From contig NZ_JYLL01000002.1 of NCBI RefSeq assembly GCF_001439695.1, positions 186,001 through 250,000 on the forward strand: a stretch of 64,000 nucleotides of DNA. The letters run 5' to 3'. The translations under genes and the position numbers were made by a program. How positions within the stretch are numbered: position 1 is the stretch's first letter; each line of letters begins with the position of its first letter. Positions 53,430 through 63,238 of this stretch are shown one piece after another. This stretch comes from Pseudomonas veronii (lineage in GTDB: Bacteria > Pseudomonadota > Gammaproteobacteria > Pseudomonadales > Pseudomonadaceae). The notes below the pieces were generated by a model that saw only the letters and a list, made by a program, of their open reading frames with translations, was not told where the DNA came from and did not search any database.

Positions 53430-55013
53430 ATGCGTATCAAAGTGCATTGCCAGAACCGCATCGGCATCCTGCGGGACATTCTCAACCTGTTGGTGGAGTA
53501 CGGCGTCAACGTCGCCAAGGGCGAGGTCGGCGGTGAGCATGGCAATGCCATCTACCTGTTCTGTCCGAATCTGGTGAACATGCAATTCCAGGCGTTGCGC
53601 CCGCAGTTCGAGGCGATTGCCGGGGTGTTTGGCGTAAAGCGTGTGGGGCTCATGCCCAGCGAACGTCGGCACATGGAGCTCAATGCGTTGCTCGGGGCCC
53701 TGGAGTTTCCGGTGCTGTCCATCGACATGGGCGGCTCGATCGTCGCCGCTAACCGCGCGGCCGCGCAGTTGCTCGGGGTGCGGGTGGACGAGGTGCCGGG
53801 CATCCCGCTGTCGCGTTACGCCGAGGATTTCGACTTGCCGGAACTGGTGCGCGCGAGCAAATCGCGGATCAATGGCCTGCGGGTCAAGGTCAAGGGTGAC
53901 GTATTCCTGGCGGACATCGCGCCGTTGCAATCCGCCGAACACGACGACAGCGAAGCCATGGCCGGCGCAGTGTTGACCCTGCACCGTGCCGACCGCGTCG
54001 GTGAGCGCATCTACAATGTGCGCAAGCAGGAGCTGCGTGGCTTCGACAGCATCTTCCAGAGTTCCAAGGTCATGGCTGCCGTGGTCCGTGAGGCCCGACG
54101 CATGGCGCCGCTGGATGCGCCGCTACTAATAGAAGGCGAAACCGGCACCGGCAAGGAGCTGCTTGCCCGCGCCTGTCACTTGGCCAGCCCTCGTGGCCAA
54201 TCGCCGTTGATGGCGCTCAATTGTGCCGGTTTGCCGGAGTCGATGGCCGAGACCGAGCTGTTCGGCTACGGCCCCGGCGCTTTTGAAGGGGCACGGGCCG
54301 AGGGCAAGCTGGGGCTGCTGGAGCTGACGGCGGGCGGTACGCTATTTCTTGATGGCGTCGGGGAAATGAGCGCACGCCTGCAGGTGAAGTTGCTGCGGTT
54401 CCTGCAGGACGGTTGCTTTCGCCGAGTCGGCAGCGATGAAGAGGTGTACCTGGATGTGCGGGTGATCTGCGCAACCCAGGTGGACCTCTCGGAACTCTGC
54501 GCGCGGGGCGAATTCCGTCAGGACCTTTATCACCGCCTGAACGTGCTGTCGCTGCATATCCCGCCGCTGCGCGAATGCCTCGATGGCCTGGCGCCGCTGG
54601 TGGAACACTTCCTCGATCAAGCCAGCCGGCAGATCGGCTGCCCGTTGCCCAAATTGGCTTCGGCGGCCATGGAGCGACTCAGTCATTACCACTGGCCGGG
54701 CAATGTACGGCAGCTGGAAAACGTCCTGTTCCAGGCGGTTTCGCTGTGTGAGGGCGGGACGGTCAAGGCTGAACACATTCGTCTGCCGGACTATGGCGTG
54801 CGTCAGCCGCTTGGCGATTTCTCTCTGGAGGGCGGCCTGGAAGCCATCGTCGGCCGGTTTGAAAAGGCCGTGCTGGAAAGTCTGTATGCCGAACATCCCA
54901 GTAGTCGGCAGTTGGGCAAGCGCTTGGGCGTCTCCCATACAACGATTGCCAACAAGTTGCGGGATTATGGTTTGGGCAAGGAGGGCAAAACCCCTGAACA
55001 CGCTGCTCGATAG
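53430..55013 (+). CDS. phhR: Aromatic amino acid regulator PhhR (TyrR family)
   Basis: 527 residues. N-terminal ACT domain (MRIKVHCQNRIGILRDILN), PAS-like segment (about 85-190), AAA+ domain with Walker A GETGTGKELLARACH and Walker B LFLDGVGEMS, and a C-terminal helix-turn-helix (SRQLGKRLGVSHTTIANKL). The loop that in sigma-54 activators reads GAFTGA is GAFEGA (283-288), as in TyrR-type proteins that act with sigma-70. It is divergent from phhABC and should activate it with phenylalanine or tyrosine. Confidence 0.93.
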   Translation: MRIKVHCQNRIGILRDILNLLVEYGVNVAKGEVGGEHGNAIYLFCPNLVNMQFQALRPQFEAIAGVFGVKRVGLMPSERRHMELNALLGALEFPVLSIDMGGSIVAANRAAAQLLGVRVDEVPGIPLSRYAEDFDLPELVRASKSRINGLRVKVKGDVFLADIAPLQSAEHDDSEAMAGAVLTLHRADRVGERIYNVRKQELRGFDSIFQSSKVMAAVVREARRMAPLDAPLLIEGETGTGKELLARACHLASPRGQSPLMALNCAGLPESMAETELFGYGPGAFEGARAEGKLGLLELTAGGTLFLDGVGEMSARLQVKLLRFLQDGCFRRVGSDEEVYLDVRVICATQVDLSELCARGEFRQDLYHRLNVLSLHIPPLRECLDGLAPLVEHFLDQASRQIGCPLPKLASAAMERLSHYHWPGNVRQLENVLFQAVSLCEGGTVKAEHIRLPDYGVRQPLGDFSLEGGLEAIVGRFEKAVLESLYAEHPSSRQLGKRLGVSHTTIANKLRDYGLGKEGKTPEHAAR

Positions 55014-55056
55014 ACGCCATGTCCAGGGTTTTTCTGCGAGGGGTGACACGGCGGCG

Positions 55057-55845
55057 TCAATACATCGCGTAGCTTGGATCTTGATGGATGAGCACGGTGT
55101 CATCTGTTTCTTTCTCAACCCAGGCCATGTAAGGCGCTTCATTGGGTGGGGGGGAAAAGAGTGTGGTCAGTGCGTAGTCTTTATGATTCTGCAGTTTTTC
55201 AAGGCTCTGATTGATCTCCGGAGGAAGACGCCCGTACTTTCCGGATCTCAGTTCGTTGGCAGAAACCCCTTCGTTGTTATAGGTGGGTATAAGCATTGAT
55301 AAGTCGATATGTTCAAGCAACGCTGAGCCATTGGGCGGAAATACCGTCCCCTCTGTAGAACTTTCGATTTCAATGGGGCTGCCGCCGTTTTCAGGGAACC
55401 ATGCCAATGATCCGCTTATTGAGTCATTCTCCTCTTTAACGCGAGAGACCAATTGGTAGTTTTGGTTCTTATCCAGTTTTTCCAGTTCCCTGAGTGCGCT
55501 GTGCGATAACGCTCCAAACTTGCCGCTGCGTACATCGTTGGCGGACACGCCCAGGCCGGTCTCGATGGTCCTGCCGGGGATGTTGTCCAGCAGTTCCAGG
55601 AACGCCGAGGTCGTCGGGTCTAGGTCGCAACAGGGCGGCAGTGTCCCGGCATCGTACTCCCCAGCTCGGCTTTCCCAGTATTCTTTATTGTTAGGATTCA
55701 GCTCCGGGCGTACCTCCAACTCGCGCTGTTGTTCGGGCGATAGGCTGCTTAATGGCTCGAACCGGTCTAGAATTTCGTTATAAGAAAATTGTTTTTGCCA
55801 AGTTGTCGTCATGTGCGTATGGGGGGCATTATCAATACCAGGCAT
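55057..55845 (-). CDS. Unrecognised two-repeat protein (262 aa)
   Basis: Good AAGGAT ribosome site 7 bp before the ATG. No signal peptide or membrane segment. It contains two related units: residues about 99-165 (GVSANDVRSGKFGALSHS, LEKLDKNQNYQL, SLAWFPENGG) and about 193-255 (GVSANELRSGKYGRLPPE, LEKLQNHKDYAL, YMAWVEKETDD), 94 residues apart. The N-terminal part is acidic and has PCCDLDP. DNA here is AT-richer than its neighbours. I do not recognise the family, and the gene stands alone. Confidence 0.75.
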   Translation of the reverse strand: MPGIDNAPHTHMTTTWQKQFSYNEILDRFEPLSSLSPEQQRELEVRPELNPNNKEYWESRAGEYDAGTLPPCCDLDPTTSAFLELLDNIPGRTIETGLGVSANDVRSGKFGALSHSALRELEKLDKNQNYQLVSRVKEENDSISGSLAWFPENGGSPIEIESSTEGTVFPPNGSALLEHIDLSMLIPTYNNEGVSANELRSGKYGRLPPEINQSLEKLQNHKDYALTTLFSPPPNEAPYMAWVEKETDDTVLIHQDPSYAMY

Positions 55846-56442
55846 TTCAGTATCCTTGGAAAATAATAAGTTGATAAGGTGCGAGTGATCGGAAAGTAGT
55901 CGTGACCGCTTTGCGCCGCACCGAAGTTACGGGTGCTGTATTTGAACGCCAAGTGGGTTTTGATCAGTAAATGTAAAAAGCTATCGGACTATTCTTGTTT
56001 GGAGTTGGCTTTGTCTGGGTTTTATAAAAATCAAGCCAGCTACATATGTACTCACGCATTTACCGGGCCGTCAGGCATATGGTTTTTTGGGCGCTTGTAA
56101 TGGTCGGACAACAAAACCTCGGTCCCATCGTTTCGAGGTGGCCAACGGGGAGGGCAAGTGCCCAGTGGCTTGCCAAGTGTTTCAGCGGTTCGGCGTGCTC
56201 CGCGCTCCACCCATGCGTAGCGCTTGAGCGCCGGGAAAAGCCTGCGGGACACCAAGCGTTGCCGTCTGCGGCATAACTCCGCCGTTTTTTCGACTCCGCC
56301 TGGGCCTGCCTTTTTTCACGCCTTGCCGCAAACCCTTGCCCCGCCTGGGCTTTCTGCACTTTTTGAAAGTTGGTTCGCAAATTGCTTAAGCCTCATCAGT
56401 ACAGCGGTGGGCGGCAAGCGTCCGTCAGAAAGAGGATAGAGC
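55846..56442. other. Gene-poor interval before the flagellar operon
   Basis: The first 200 bp are AT-rich; 56050-56360 is GC-richer and holds a weak leftward ORF of 67 codons (56052-56255, including KRYAWVERGARRTAETLG) without a clear start site. The sigma-54 promoter lies at its right end. Confidence 0.5.
56371..56386 (+). promoter_or_regulatory. Sigma-54 promoter of the flgF operon
   Basis: TGGTTCGCAAATTGCT fits TGG-N8-TTGCT with GG and GC exactly ten bases apart (56372-56373, 56384-56385), so transcription should start near 56397. Hook-basal-body genes of Pseudomonas are known to use RpoN. Confidence 0.85.
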
Positions 56443-57183
56443 GTGGACAAGTACCTTTACGTGGCAATGACCGGCGCCAGCCAGAATGCTCTGGCGCAGA
56501 AGGCCCATGCCAACAATCTGGCGAACATTTCCACCAACGGCTTCCAGCGTGACCTTGAGCAGGCGCGCTCGATGCCGGTGTTCGGTGACAGCTTTCCGGC
56601 GCGGGCGTTTGCCATGACCGAGCGGCCTGCCACCGACTTCTCTCCGGGTGCCATGATCGAAACCGGTCGTGACCTCGATGTGGCGGTCAGCGGTGACGGT
56701 TGGATGGCCGTGCAAACCCCCGATGGCAGCGAAGCCTACGTGCGCAGCGCCAGCATGAATGTGGATGCGCTCGGCGTGCTGCGGGCCGGCAATGGCATGC
56801 CGATCATGGGCAACGGTGGTCCGATCGCCGTGCCGCCGCAGCAGAAGATCGAAGTAGGCGCCGACGGCACCGTCAGCATCCGCGCAATGGGTGAAGGCCC
56901 GCGGGTGATGGCTGAAGTGGACCGGATCAAGCTGGTCCAGCCCGACCTCAAGAACATGACCAAAGGCCTGGACGGCACCATCCACACCAAGGACGGCCAG
57001 CCGGCCCAGGCCGACGCGAACGTCAAGCTGACCTCGGGGTTCCTGCAGGCGAGCAACGTCAATGCGGTGGAAGAAATGACCGCGGTGCTGGCGCTTTCCA
57101 AGCAGTTCGAGCTGCACATCAAGATGATGAACAGCGCTAAAGAAGACGACCAGGCCATGACCCGCGTTCTGGCGATGAGCTGA
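56443..57183 (+). CDS. flgF: Flagellar basal-body rod protein FlgF
   Basis: 246-residue proximal rod subunit. Starts at a GTG (56443) with AGAGGAT upstream. It has the N-terminal rod signature SQNALAQKAHANNLANISTNGFQRD and the matching C-terminal helix SGFLQASNVNAVEEMTAVL. First gene after the sigma-54 promoter. Confidence 0.95.
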   Translation: MDKYLYVAMTGASQNALAQKAHANNLANISTNGFQRDLEQARSMPVFGDSFPARAFAMTERPATDFSPGAMIETGRDLDVAVSGDGWMAVQTPDGSEAYVRSASMNVDALGVLRAGNGMPIMGNGGPIAVPPQQKIEVGADGTVSIRAMGEGPRVMAEVDRIKLVQPDLKNMTKGLDGTIHTKDGQPAQADANVKLTSGFLQASNVNAVEEMTAVLALSKQFELHIKMMNSAKEDDQAMTRVLAMS

Positions 57184-57250
57184 TAGCGGTTTCACTGAAT
57201 ACTAATTTTGCGGCGCAGCGCCAACAAACAGGCGCACGAAGGAGAACAGC

Positions 57251-58036
57251 ATGCTTCCGGCTCTATGGGTTGCCAAAACAGGTCTGTCCGCCCAGGACAC
57301 CAACCTGACCACCATCTCCAACAACCTGGCGAACGTTTCGACCACGGGCTTCAAACGTGATCGCGCCGAGTTCCAGGACCTGCTCTATCAGATCAAGCGC
57401 CAGCCAGGCGCCCAGTCGACCCAGGACAGCGAACTGCCGTCGGGCCTGCAATTGGGTACCGGTGTGAAGATCGTCGGCACCCAGAAGAACTTCACGGCCG
57501 GTAACCTGCAGCAAACCGGTCAGCCTCTGGATATGGCGATCAACGGCAAAGGGTTCTTCCAGATCCTGCAACCAGACGGAACGACGTCCTACTCTCGTGA
57601 TGGTTCTTTCCACCTGGACTCCAACGGCCAGATCGTCACGTCCAACGGTTTCGCCCTGGAACCGGCCATTATCGTGCCGGCCAATGCCCAGACCTTCACC
57701 GTCGGCAACGATGGCACCGTGTCCATCACCGTGGCGGGCAACCCAGCGTCGCAAGTGATCGGCAACCTGCAAACCGCCGACTTCATCAACCCGGCCGGCC
57801 TGCAAGCCATCGGCGGCAACCTGTTCCTGGAAACCGCCTCCAGTGGCGCGCCGCAAATCGGCACCCCGGGCCTGAACGGTTTTGGTACCACGCTGCAAAG
57901 CACCCTGGAAACCTCCAACGTCAGCACGGTGGAAGAGATGGTCAACATGATCACCACTCAGCGCGCCTACGAGATGAACTCCAAGGTGATTTCCACCGCC
58001 GACCAGATGCTTTCGTTCGTTACGCAGAATCTGTAA
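57251..58036 (+). CDS. flgG: Flagellar distal rod protein FlgG
   Basis: 261 residues, RBS GAAGGAG. N-terminal motif GLSAQDTNLTTISNNLANVSTTGFK and C-terminal LETSNVSTVEEMVNMI with ITTQRAYEMNSKVISTAD, in order. It builds the distal rod that passes through the P and L rings. Confidence 0.97.
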   Translation: MLPALWVAKTGLSAQDTNLTTISNNLANVSTTGFKRDRAEFQDLLYQIKRQPGAQSTQDSELPSGLQLGTGVKIVGTQKNFTAGNLQQTGQPLDMAINGKGFFQILQPDGTTSYSRDGSFHLDSNGQIVTSNGFALEPAIIVPANAQTFTVGNDGTVSITVAGNPASQVIGNLQTADFINPAGLQAIGGNLFLETASSGAPQIGTPGLNGFGTTLQSTLETSNVSTVEEMVNMITTQRAYEMNSKVISTADQMLSFVTQNL

Positions 58037-58089
58037 TCAAGTCTATGGGGCGCTCCTGAGGGCGCCTGCAACACCGTGAGGTTAGGGTC

Positions 58090-58785
58090 ATGAATCGCTA
58101 TGTTTCCGTTCTGGCATTGAGTGGGATTGCCGTGCTCGCGGGCTGTGTCGCCCCGACGCCAAAACCCAATGACCCGTACTACGCGCCGGTGTTGCCACGC
58201 ACACCGCTGCCGGCGGCGGCCAATAACGGCTCGATCTACCAGGCCGGTTTCGAACAGAACCTGTACGGCGACCGCAAGGCGTTCCGGGTCGGTGACATCA
58301 TCACCATCACCCTCAACGAGAAGACCACGGCCAGCAAGAACGCCAACTCGCAGGTGGGCAAGACCAGCAAGACCGGTATTGGCCTGACCTCGTTGTTTGG
58401 TGCCGTGCCGAACACCAACAACCCCTTGGGCAGTGGCGACTTGAGTTTGAGCGCCGGCTACAGCGGTGACCGCGCCACCAACGGCAAGAGCTCCGCTGGG
58501 CAGAACAACAGCCTGACCGGTTCGATCACCGTGACAGTGGCCGATGTATTGCCCAACGGCATCATCGCCGTGCGCGGTGAGAAGTGGATGACCCTCAACA
58601 GTGGTGACGAGCTGGTACGCATCGCCGGCATGGTCCGTGCCGATGACATTGCCACCGACAACACGGTGCCTTCGACGCGCATTGCCGATGCGCGCATTAC
58701 CTACTCGGGTACGGGTTCGTTTGCTGATGCGAGTCAGCCGGGCTGGTTCGACCGTTTCTTCCTTAGCCCGCTGTTCCCTTTCTAG
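58090..58785 (+). CDS. flgH: Flagellar L-ring lipoprotein FlgH
   Basis: 231 residues. Lipobox in SGIAVLAGC, so acylated at Cys19. Conserved [28 protein letters not shown] (split as [12 protein letters not shown] and [12 protein letters not shown]) and the C-terminal [12 protein letters not shown]. It forms the outer-membrane ring. The next gene follows without a gap. Confidence 0.96.
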   Translation: MNRYVSVLALSGIAVLAGCVAPTPKPNDPYYAPVLPRTPLPAAANNGSIYQAGFEQNLYGDRKAFRVGDIITITLNEKTTASKNANSQVGKTSKTGIGLTSLFGAVPNTNNPLGSGDLSLSAGYSGDRATNGKSSAGQNNSLTGSITVTVADVLPNGIIAVRGEKWMTLNSGDELVRIAGMVRADDIATDNTVPSTRIADARITYSGTGSFADASQPGWFDRFFLSPLFPF

Positions 58786-59901
58786 GTGGCCACTTTGAAA
58801 TTCAAACAGCTGATGGCGGCGGCACTGTTGCTGTCCCTGAGCGCAGTCGCCCAGGCTGAACGCCTGAAAGACATCGCCAGCATTTCCGGCGTGCGTTCTA
58901 ACCAGTTGATCGGCTACGGCCTGGTGGTCGGGCTTAACGGTACGGGTGACCAGACCACCCAGACCCCGTTCACCCTGCAGACCTTCAACAACATGCTCTC
59001 GCAGTTCGGCATCAAGGTGCCGTCGGGCTCGGGCACCGTGCAGCTGAAAAACGTCGCGGCCGTGTCCATCAGTGCCGACTTGCCGGCGTTCTCCAAGCCG
59101 GGTCAGGTGGTGGACATTACCGTGTCGTCCATCGGTAACTCGAAAAGCCTGCGCGGCGGCACCCTGTTGATGACGCCGCTCAAAGGTATCGACGGCAACG
59201 TCTACGCCATCGCCCAGGGCAACCTGGTGGTGGGCGGGTTTGACGCTGAAGGCCGCGACGGTTCGAAGATTACGGTGAACGTGCCATCAGCCGGGCGCAT
59301 CCCTGGCGGCGCCACGGTTGAACGCACCGTGCCCAGCGGCTTCAACCAGGGCAACAGCCTGACCCTGAACCTCAACCGTTCCGACTTCACCACCGCCAAG
59401 CGTGTGGTCGACAAGATCAACGACATGCTCGGCCCTGGCGTGGCCCAGGCCATCGACGGCGGCTCGATCCGGGTCACTGCGCCGCTGGACCCAAGCCAGC
59501 GCGTGGATTACCTGTCGATCCTGGAAAACCTCGAGGTCGACCCCGGTCAGGCAGTGGCCAAGGTCATTATCAACTCGCGCACCGGCACTATCGTGATCGG
59601 CCAGAACGTCAAAGTGTCGCCGGCCGCGGTGACCCACGGCAGCCTGACCGTGACCATTACCGAAGACCCGATCGTCAGCCAGCCTGGGCCGTTGTCCAAT
59701 GGCCAGACCGCCGTGGTACCGCGCTCGCGGGTGAACGCCCAGCAAGAAGCCAAGCCGATGTTCAAGTTCGGCCCCGGCACCACCCTGGACGAGATTGTCC
59801 GCGCGGTGAACCAGGTGGGCGCGGCGCCCGGCGACTTGATGGCGATCCTCGAAGCATTGAAACAGGCCGGCGCCTTGCAAGCCGACCTGATTGTGATCTG
59901 A
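58786..59901 (+). CDS. flgI: Flagellar P-ring protein FlgI
   Basis: 371 residues starting at a GTG right after the flgH stop. Signal peptide ends at SAVAQA. Motifs include [29 protein letters not shown], and the late [20 protein letters not shown]. It forms the peptidoglycan-associated ring. Confidence 0.97.
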   Translation: MATLKFKQLMAAALLLSLSAVAQAERLKDIASISGVRSNQLIGYGLVVGLNGTGDQTTQTPFTLQTFNNMLSQFGIKVPSGSGTVQLKNVAAVSISADLPAFSKPGQVVDITVSSIGNSKSLRGGTLLMTPLKGIDGNVYAIAQGNLVVGGFDAEGRDGSKITVNVPSAGRIPGGATVERTVPSGFNQGNSLTLNLNRSDFTTAKRVVDKINDMLGPGVAQAIDGGSIRVTAPLDPSQRVDYLSILENLEVDPGQAVAKVIINSRTGTIVIGQNVKVSPAAVTHGSLTVTITEDPIVSQPGPLSNGQTAVVPRSRVNAQQEAKPMFKFGPGTTLDEIVRAVNQVGAAPGDLMAILEALKQAGALQADLIVI

Positions 59902-59911
59902 GGCCATGGCC

Positions 59912-61171
59912 ATGGATATGCGCAACAGCGGGATCAGCAGCACGGCGGACTCGGGGTCTTATTCCGACCTGAACCGGCTTAACCAGCTCAAGGTCGGCGC
60001 CGACAAGAACAGCGACGGCAACATGCGCAAAGTGGCGCAGGAGTTCGAGTCGCTGTTCCTGAGCGAGATGCTCAAGTCGATGCGCTCGGCCACCGACGCC
60101 CTGGGCAAGGACAATCCGCTGAACACTCCGGCCGCCAAGCAGTACCAGGAAATGTACGACCAGCAGTTGGCTGTCTCGATGTCCCGCGAAGGCGGGGGTA
60201 TCGGCCTGGCCGACGTGCTGATGCGTCAGATGCAGAAGAACAAGCCGGTGGACGCCCAGGCGGCCACCTTGCAGGGCCCGGCGGCGGCTGAGCCGGTGAA
60301 GAAAGTCGACGTACCGACGGAAATCGCCGCCGGCACCCAGGCGACCGGGCCGCTGGGCCGCTCCAATGGCCAGCGCCCACTGTGGGCCTACCGCGTGGCT
60401 GTCCCCGAAGGCGCCAGCGCTCACACCAACGATGTGGCACTGATGAACCAGCGCCGCCTCGCCTTGCCGAGCAAACTGACCGATCGACTGCTCGCCGGCA
60501 TCGTGCCGAGCGCGCCGGTCGCGATCGATGCCAATCGCGCACCACTGCGTAACAGCGTCGCCGATGACAACGTGATCAACAGCAGCGCACGCAGTTTTGC
60601 CGTGCCCAGCGGCCGCATGCAGGTCTACGGCCGCGCCGTGGCCCAGCCGCCGTTGGCCCCGGCGAAGAAAGCCTTCAGTTCCCAGGACGAATTTGTCGCC
60701 ACCATGTTGCCGATGGCCAAGGCTGCCGCGGCGCGTATCGGTGTCGATCCGAAGTACCTGGTGGCCCAGGCCGCCCTGGAAACCGGTTGGGGCAAGTCGG
60801 TGATGCGCGCCGACGACGGCAGCAGCAGCCACAACCTGTTCGGTATCAAGGCCGGCCAGAGCTGGCAGGGCGGCCAGGCCCGCGCGATCACCAGCGAGTT
60901 TCGCGATGGCGCGATGGTCAAGGAAACGGCGCAGTTCCGTTCCTACGATTCCTACCAGGACAGCTTCCATGACCTGGTGACGTTGTTGCAAAGCAATGAT
61001 CGCTATAAAGAAGTTGTGAAGTCAGCCGACAACCCGGAACAGTTTGTGCGCGAGTTGCAAAAAGCCGGCTATGCCACCGATCCGGATTACGCCAGCAAGA
61101 TTTCGCAGATTGCCAAAACGATGAACAGCTACCAGAACTACGCTGCCGCGGGCGCGACCACTCATTTATAA
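59912..61171 (+). CDS. flgJ: Flagellar rod-capping protein and muramidase FlgJ
   Basis: 419 residues from the ATG at 59912, placed 8 bp after GAGG; the ATG at 59906 is too near it. The N-terminal half is the rod-cap domain (QEFESLFLSEMLKSMRSAT) and the C-terminal half a glucosaminidase-type domain (LVAQAALETGWGKSV, HNLFGIKAG). It clears peptidoglycan for the rod. Confidence 0.95.
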   Translation: MDMRNSGISSTADSGSYSDLNRLNQLKVGADKNSDGNMRKVAQEFESLFLSEMLKSMRSATDALGKDNPLNTPAAKQYQEMYDQQLAVSMSREGGGIGLADVLMRQMQKNKPVDAQAATLQGPAAAEPVKKVDVPTEIAAGTQATGPLGRSNGQRPLWAYRVAVPEGASAHTNDVALMNQRRLALPSKLTDRLLAGIVPSAPVAIDANRAPLRNSVADDNVINSSARSFAVPSGRMQVYGRAVAQPPLAPAKKAFSSQDEFVATMLPMAKAAAARIGVDPKYLVAQAALETGWGKSVMRADDGSSSHNLFGIKAGQSWQGGQARAITSEFRDGAMVKETAQFRSYDSYQDSFHDLVTLLQSNDRYKEVVKSADNPEQFVRELQKAGYATDPDYASKISQIAKTMNSYQNYAAAGATTHL

Positions 61172-61181
61172 GGTCTGAATC

Positions 61182-63224
61182 ATGAGTTTGCTCAATATCG
61201 GGATGTCGGGGCTAAACGCCGCTCAAGGATCGTTGTCGGTCTTAAGTAACAACATCGCCAACGCCAATACCGCAGGCTACTCGCGTCAGCAGACCACTCA
61301 GAGCGCCAGCGCTTCGAACCAGTACGGCGGTGTGTTCATCGGCAGTGGCACGACGTTGGCGGATGTGCGCCGGGTTTATAACGAATTCCTGGACGCGGCC
61401 TACCAGAACAGCACGTCGCTCAACAGCGATGCTAAGGCTTATGCCGATCAGGTCAGTGCTGTCGACAAGACCTTGTCGGACAAGACCACCGGCATGTCCT
61501 CGGTACTCAGTGCATTCTTCTCCGCGGTGCAGACCGCGGCCGCCAACCCCAGTGACACGTCCGCCCGGCAGGTGCTGCTGACCAGCGCGCAGACCCTGAG
61601 CAACCGGTTCAACTCGATCTCCTCCCAGTTGAACCAGCAGAAAGAGTCGATCAACGGCCAGTTGAGCACCATGAGTGATCAGGTCAATCAGTTGACCTCC
61701 TCGATTGCCTCGCTCAACAAGCAGATCAGTCAGGTCCAGGGCTCGACCAACACTGCGCCGGCCAATTTGCTGGATGCGCGTAATGAAGCCGTGCGCTCGC
61801 TCAATGAGCTGGTGGGGGTGACCACCAGTGAAAAGAACGGTGTGTTCAGTGTCAGCACCGGCTCGGGCCAGTCCCTGGTGCTGGGCGACCAGTCCAACAG
61901 CATTTCCGCCGTGCCGAGCAAGAGCGACACCAGCCAGTACACCATTGAGTTGAACGTGGGCGGCGGGACCTCTGTGGACCTGGGCAACGTGCTGTCCGGC
62001 GGCAGCATCGGCGGGTTGCTGCGTTATCGCAGTGATGCGCTGATGCCGGCCATCAATGATCTGGGGCGTATCGCCCTGGCGACGGCCGATACGGTCAACA
62101 ATCAGTTGGGCCAAGGCCTGGACCTGAATGGCGACTTCGGCACCTCGCTGTTCAAGGACATCAACAGCGCGACAGCGATTGCCCAGCGCAGCCAGGGCGC
62201 CGTTGGTAACAGCAGTGCCGGCAACCTGAATGTGAGCATCGCCGATACCAGCAAGCTGTCGACCTATGACTATAAGGTCACCTTCAGCAGCGCCAACAAT
62301 TACACCGTGGTGCGTTCCGACGGCAAAGCCATGGGCGCGTTCGACGTCACCACCACGCCGCCGCCGGTGATCGATGGGTTCACCTTGGCGTTGGATGGCA
62401 AGGGGGCGATGGCGGCGGGCGATAGCTTCAAGGTCAGCCCCACCGCGACTGGCGCCACCAATATCGGCACCGATATGACGGACTCCAATAAAATCGCGTT
62501 TGCCGGGCCTTTACTGGGCGAAAGCAGTAAAACCAATCAGGGGACTGGCACTTTCACACCACCGAGCCTGACGCTGCCGATCGACATTCATGGCGGCGCG
62601 ACTACCGCTCAACTGCGCGCCGGGATTGAACACTCAATGCCGGTGAAGATGGTCTTCGGCAAGCCGGCAGCCGACGGTACCCAGGCCTACACGCTCAACG
62701 ATGCTCAGGGCAACTCGATAGGCAGCGGCACGATTGTGCCGGGCCAGGGTAACAAGATCACCGTCAACGTACCGATGCGCGATGCCAGTGGTGCGCTCGT
62801 CGTACCGGCCGCGAGCTTCGGTTTCGATACGACCGTCGGCGGCTCGCCGACCGATGGCGACAGCACCACGTTCTCTTTCAATGCTTCCGGCAGGTCGGAC
62901 AACCGCAATGCCCAGGAACTGCTCAATCTGCAGACCAAGGCCTCGGTCGGTCTGGCCGATGGCAGCGGGGGCGGGGTGAGCCTGGTCGCGGCCAACAGCC
63001 GCCTGGTGTCCACCGTGGGGGCCAAGGCCGCCTCGGCCACTACTGACACCACGGCCACTGGCGCGTTGTTGACGGCCAACAAAAACGCACGCAACTCGGT
63101 GTCCCAGGTCAACCTGGATGAAGAGGCGGGCGACATGATCAAGTTCCAGCAGTACTACACCGCGTCGTCGCAGATCATCAAGGCTGCGCAAGAAACCTTC
63201 ACTACGCTGATCAATAGTCTTTAA
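61182..63224 (+). CDS. flgK: Flagellar hook-associated protein 1, FlgK
   Basis: 680 residues. N-terminal SLLNIGMSGLNAAQGSLSVLSNNIANANTAGYS (split motifs MSGLNAAQGSLSVL and SNNIANANTAGYSRQ) and C-terminal SVSQVNLDEEAGDMIKFQ with YTASSQIIKAAQETF. The middle holds variable surface domains. First junction protein between hook and filament. Confidence 0.96.
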   Translation: MSLLNIGMSGLNAAQGSLSVLSNNIANANTAGYSRQQTTQSASASNQYGGVFIGSGTTLADVRRVYNEFLDAAYQNSTSLNSDAKAYADQVSAVDKTLSDKTTGMSSVLSAFFSAVQTAAANPSDTSARQVLLTSAQTLSNRFNSISSQLNQQKESINGQLSTMSDQVNQLTSSIASLNKQISQVQGSTNTAPANLLDARNEAVRSLNELVGVTTSEKNGVFSVSTGSGQSLVLGDQSNSISAVPSKSDTSQYTIELNVGGGTSVDLGNVLSGGSIGGLLRYRSDALMPAINDLGRIALATADTVNNQLGQGLDLNGDFGTSLFKDINSATAIAQRSQGAVGNSSAGNLNVSIADTSKLSTYDYKVTFSSANNYTVVRSDGKAMGAFDVTTTPPPVIDGFTLALDGKGAMAAGDSFKVSPTATGATNIGTDMTDSNKIAFAGPLLGESSKTNQGTGTFTPPSLTLPIDIHGGATTAQLRAGIEHSMPVKMVFGKPAADGTQAYTLNDAQGNSIGSGTIVPGQGNKITVNVPMRDASGALVVPAASFGFDTTVGGSPTDGDSTTFSFNASGRSDNRNAQELLNLQTKASVGLADGSGGGVSLVAANSRLVSTVGAKAASATTDTTATGALLTANKNARNSVSQVNLDEEAGDMIKFQQYYTASSQIIKAAQETFTTLINSL

Positions 63225-63238
63225 GGGAGTCTGGGACG

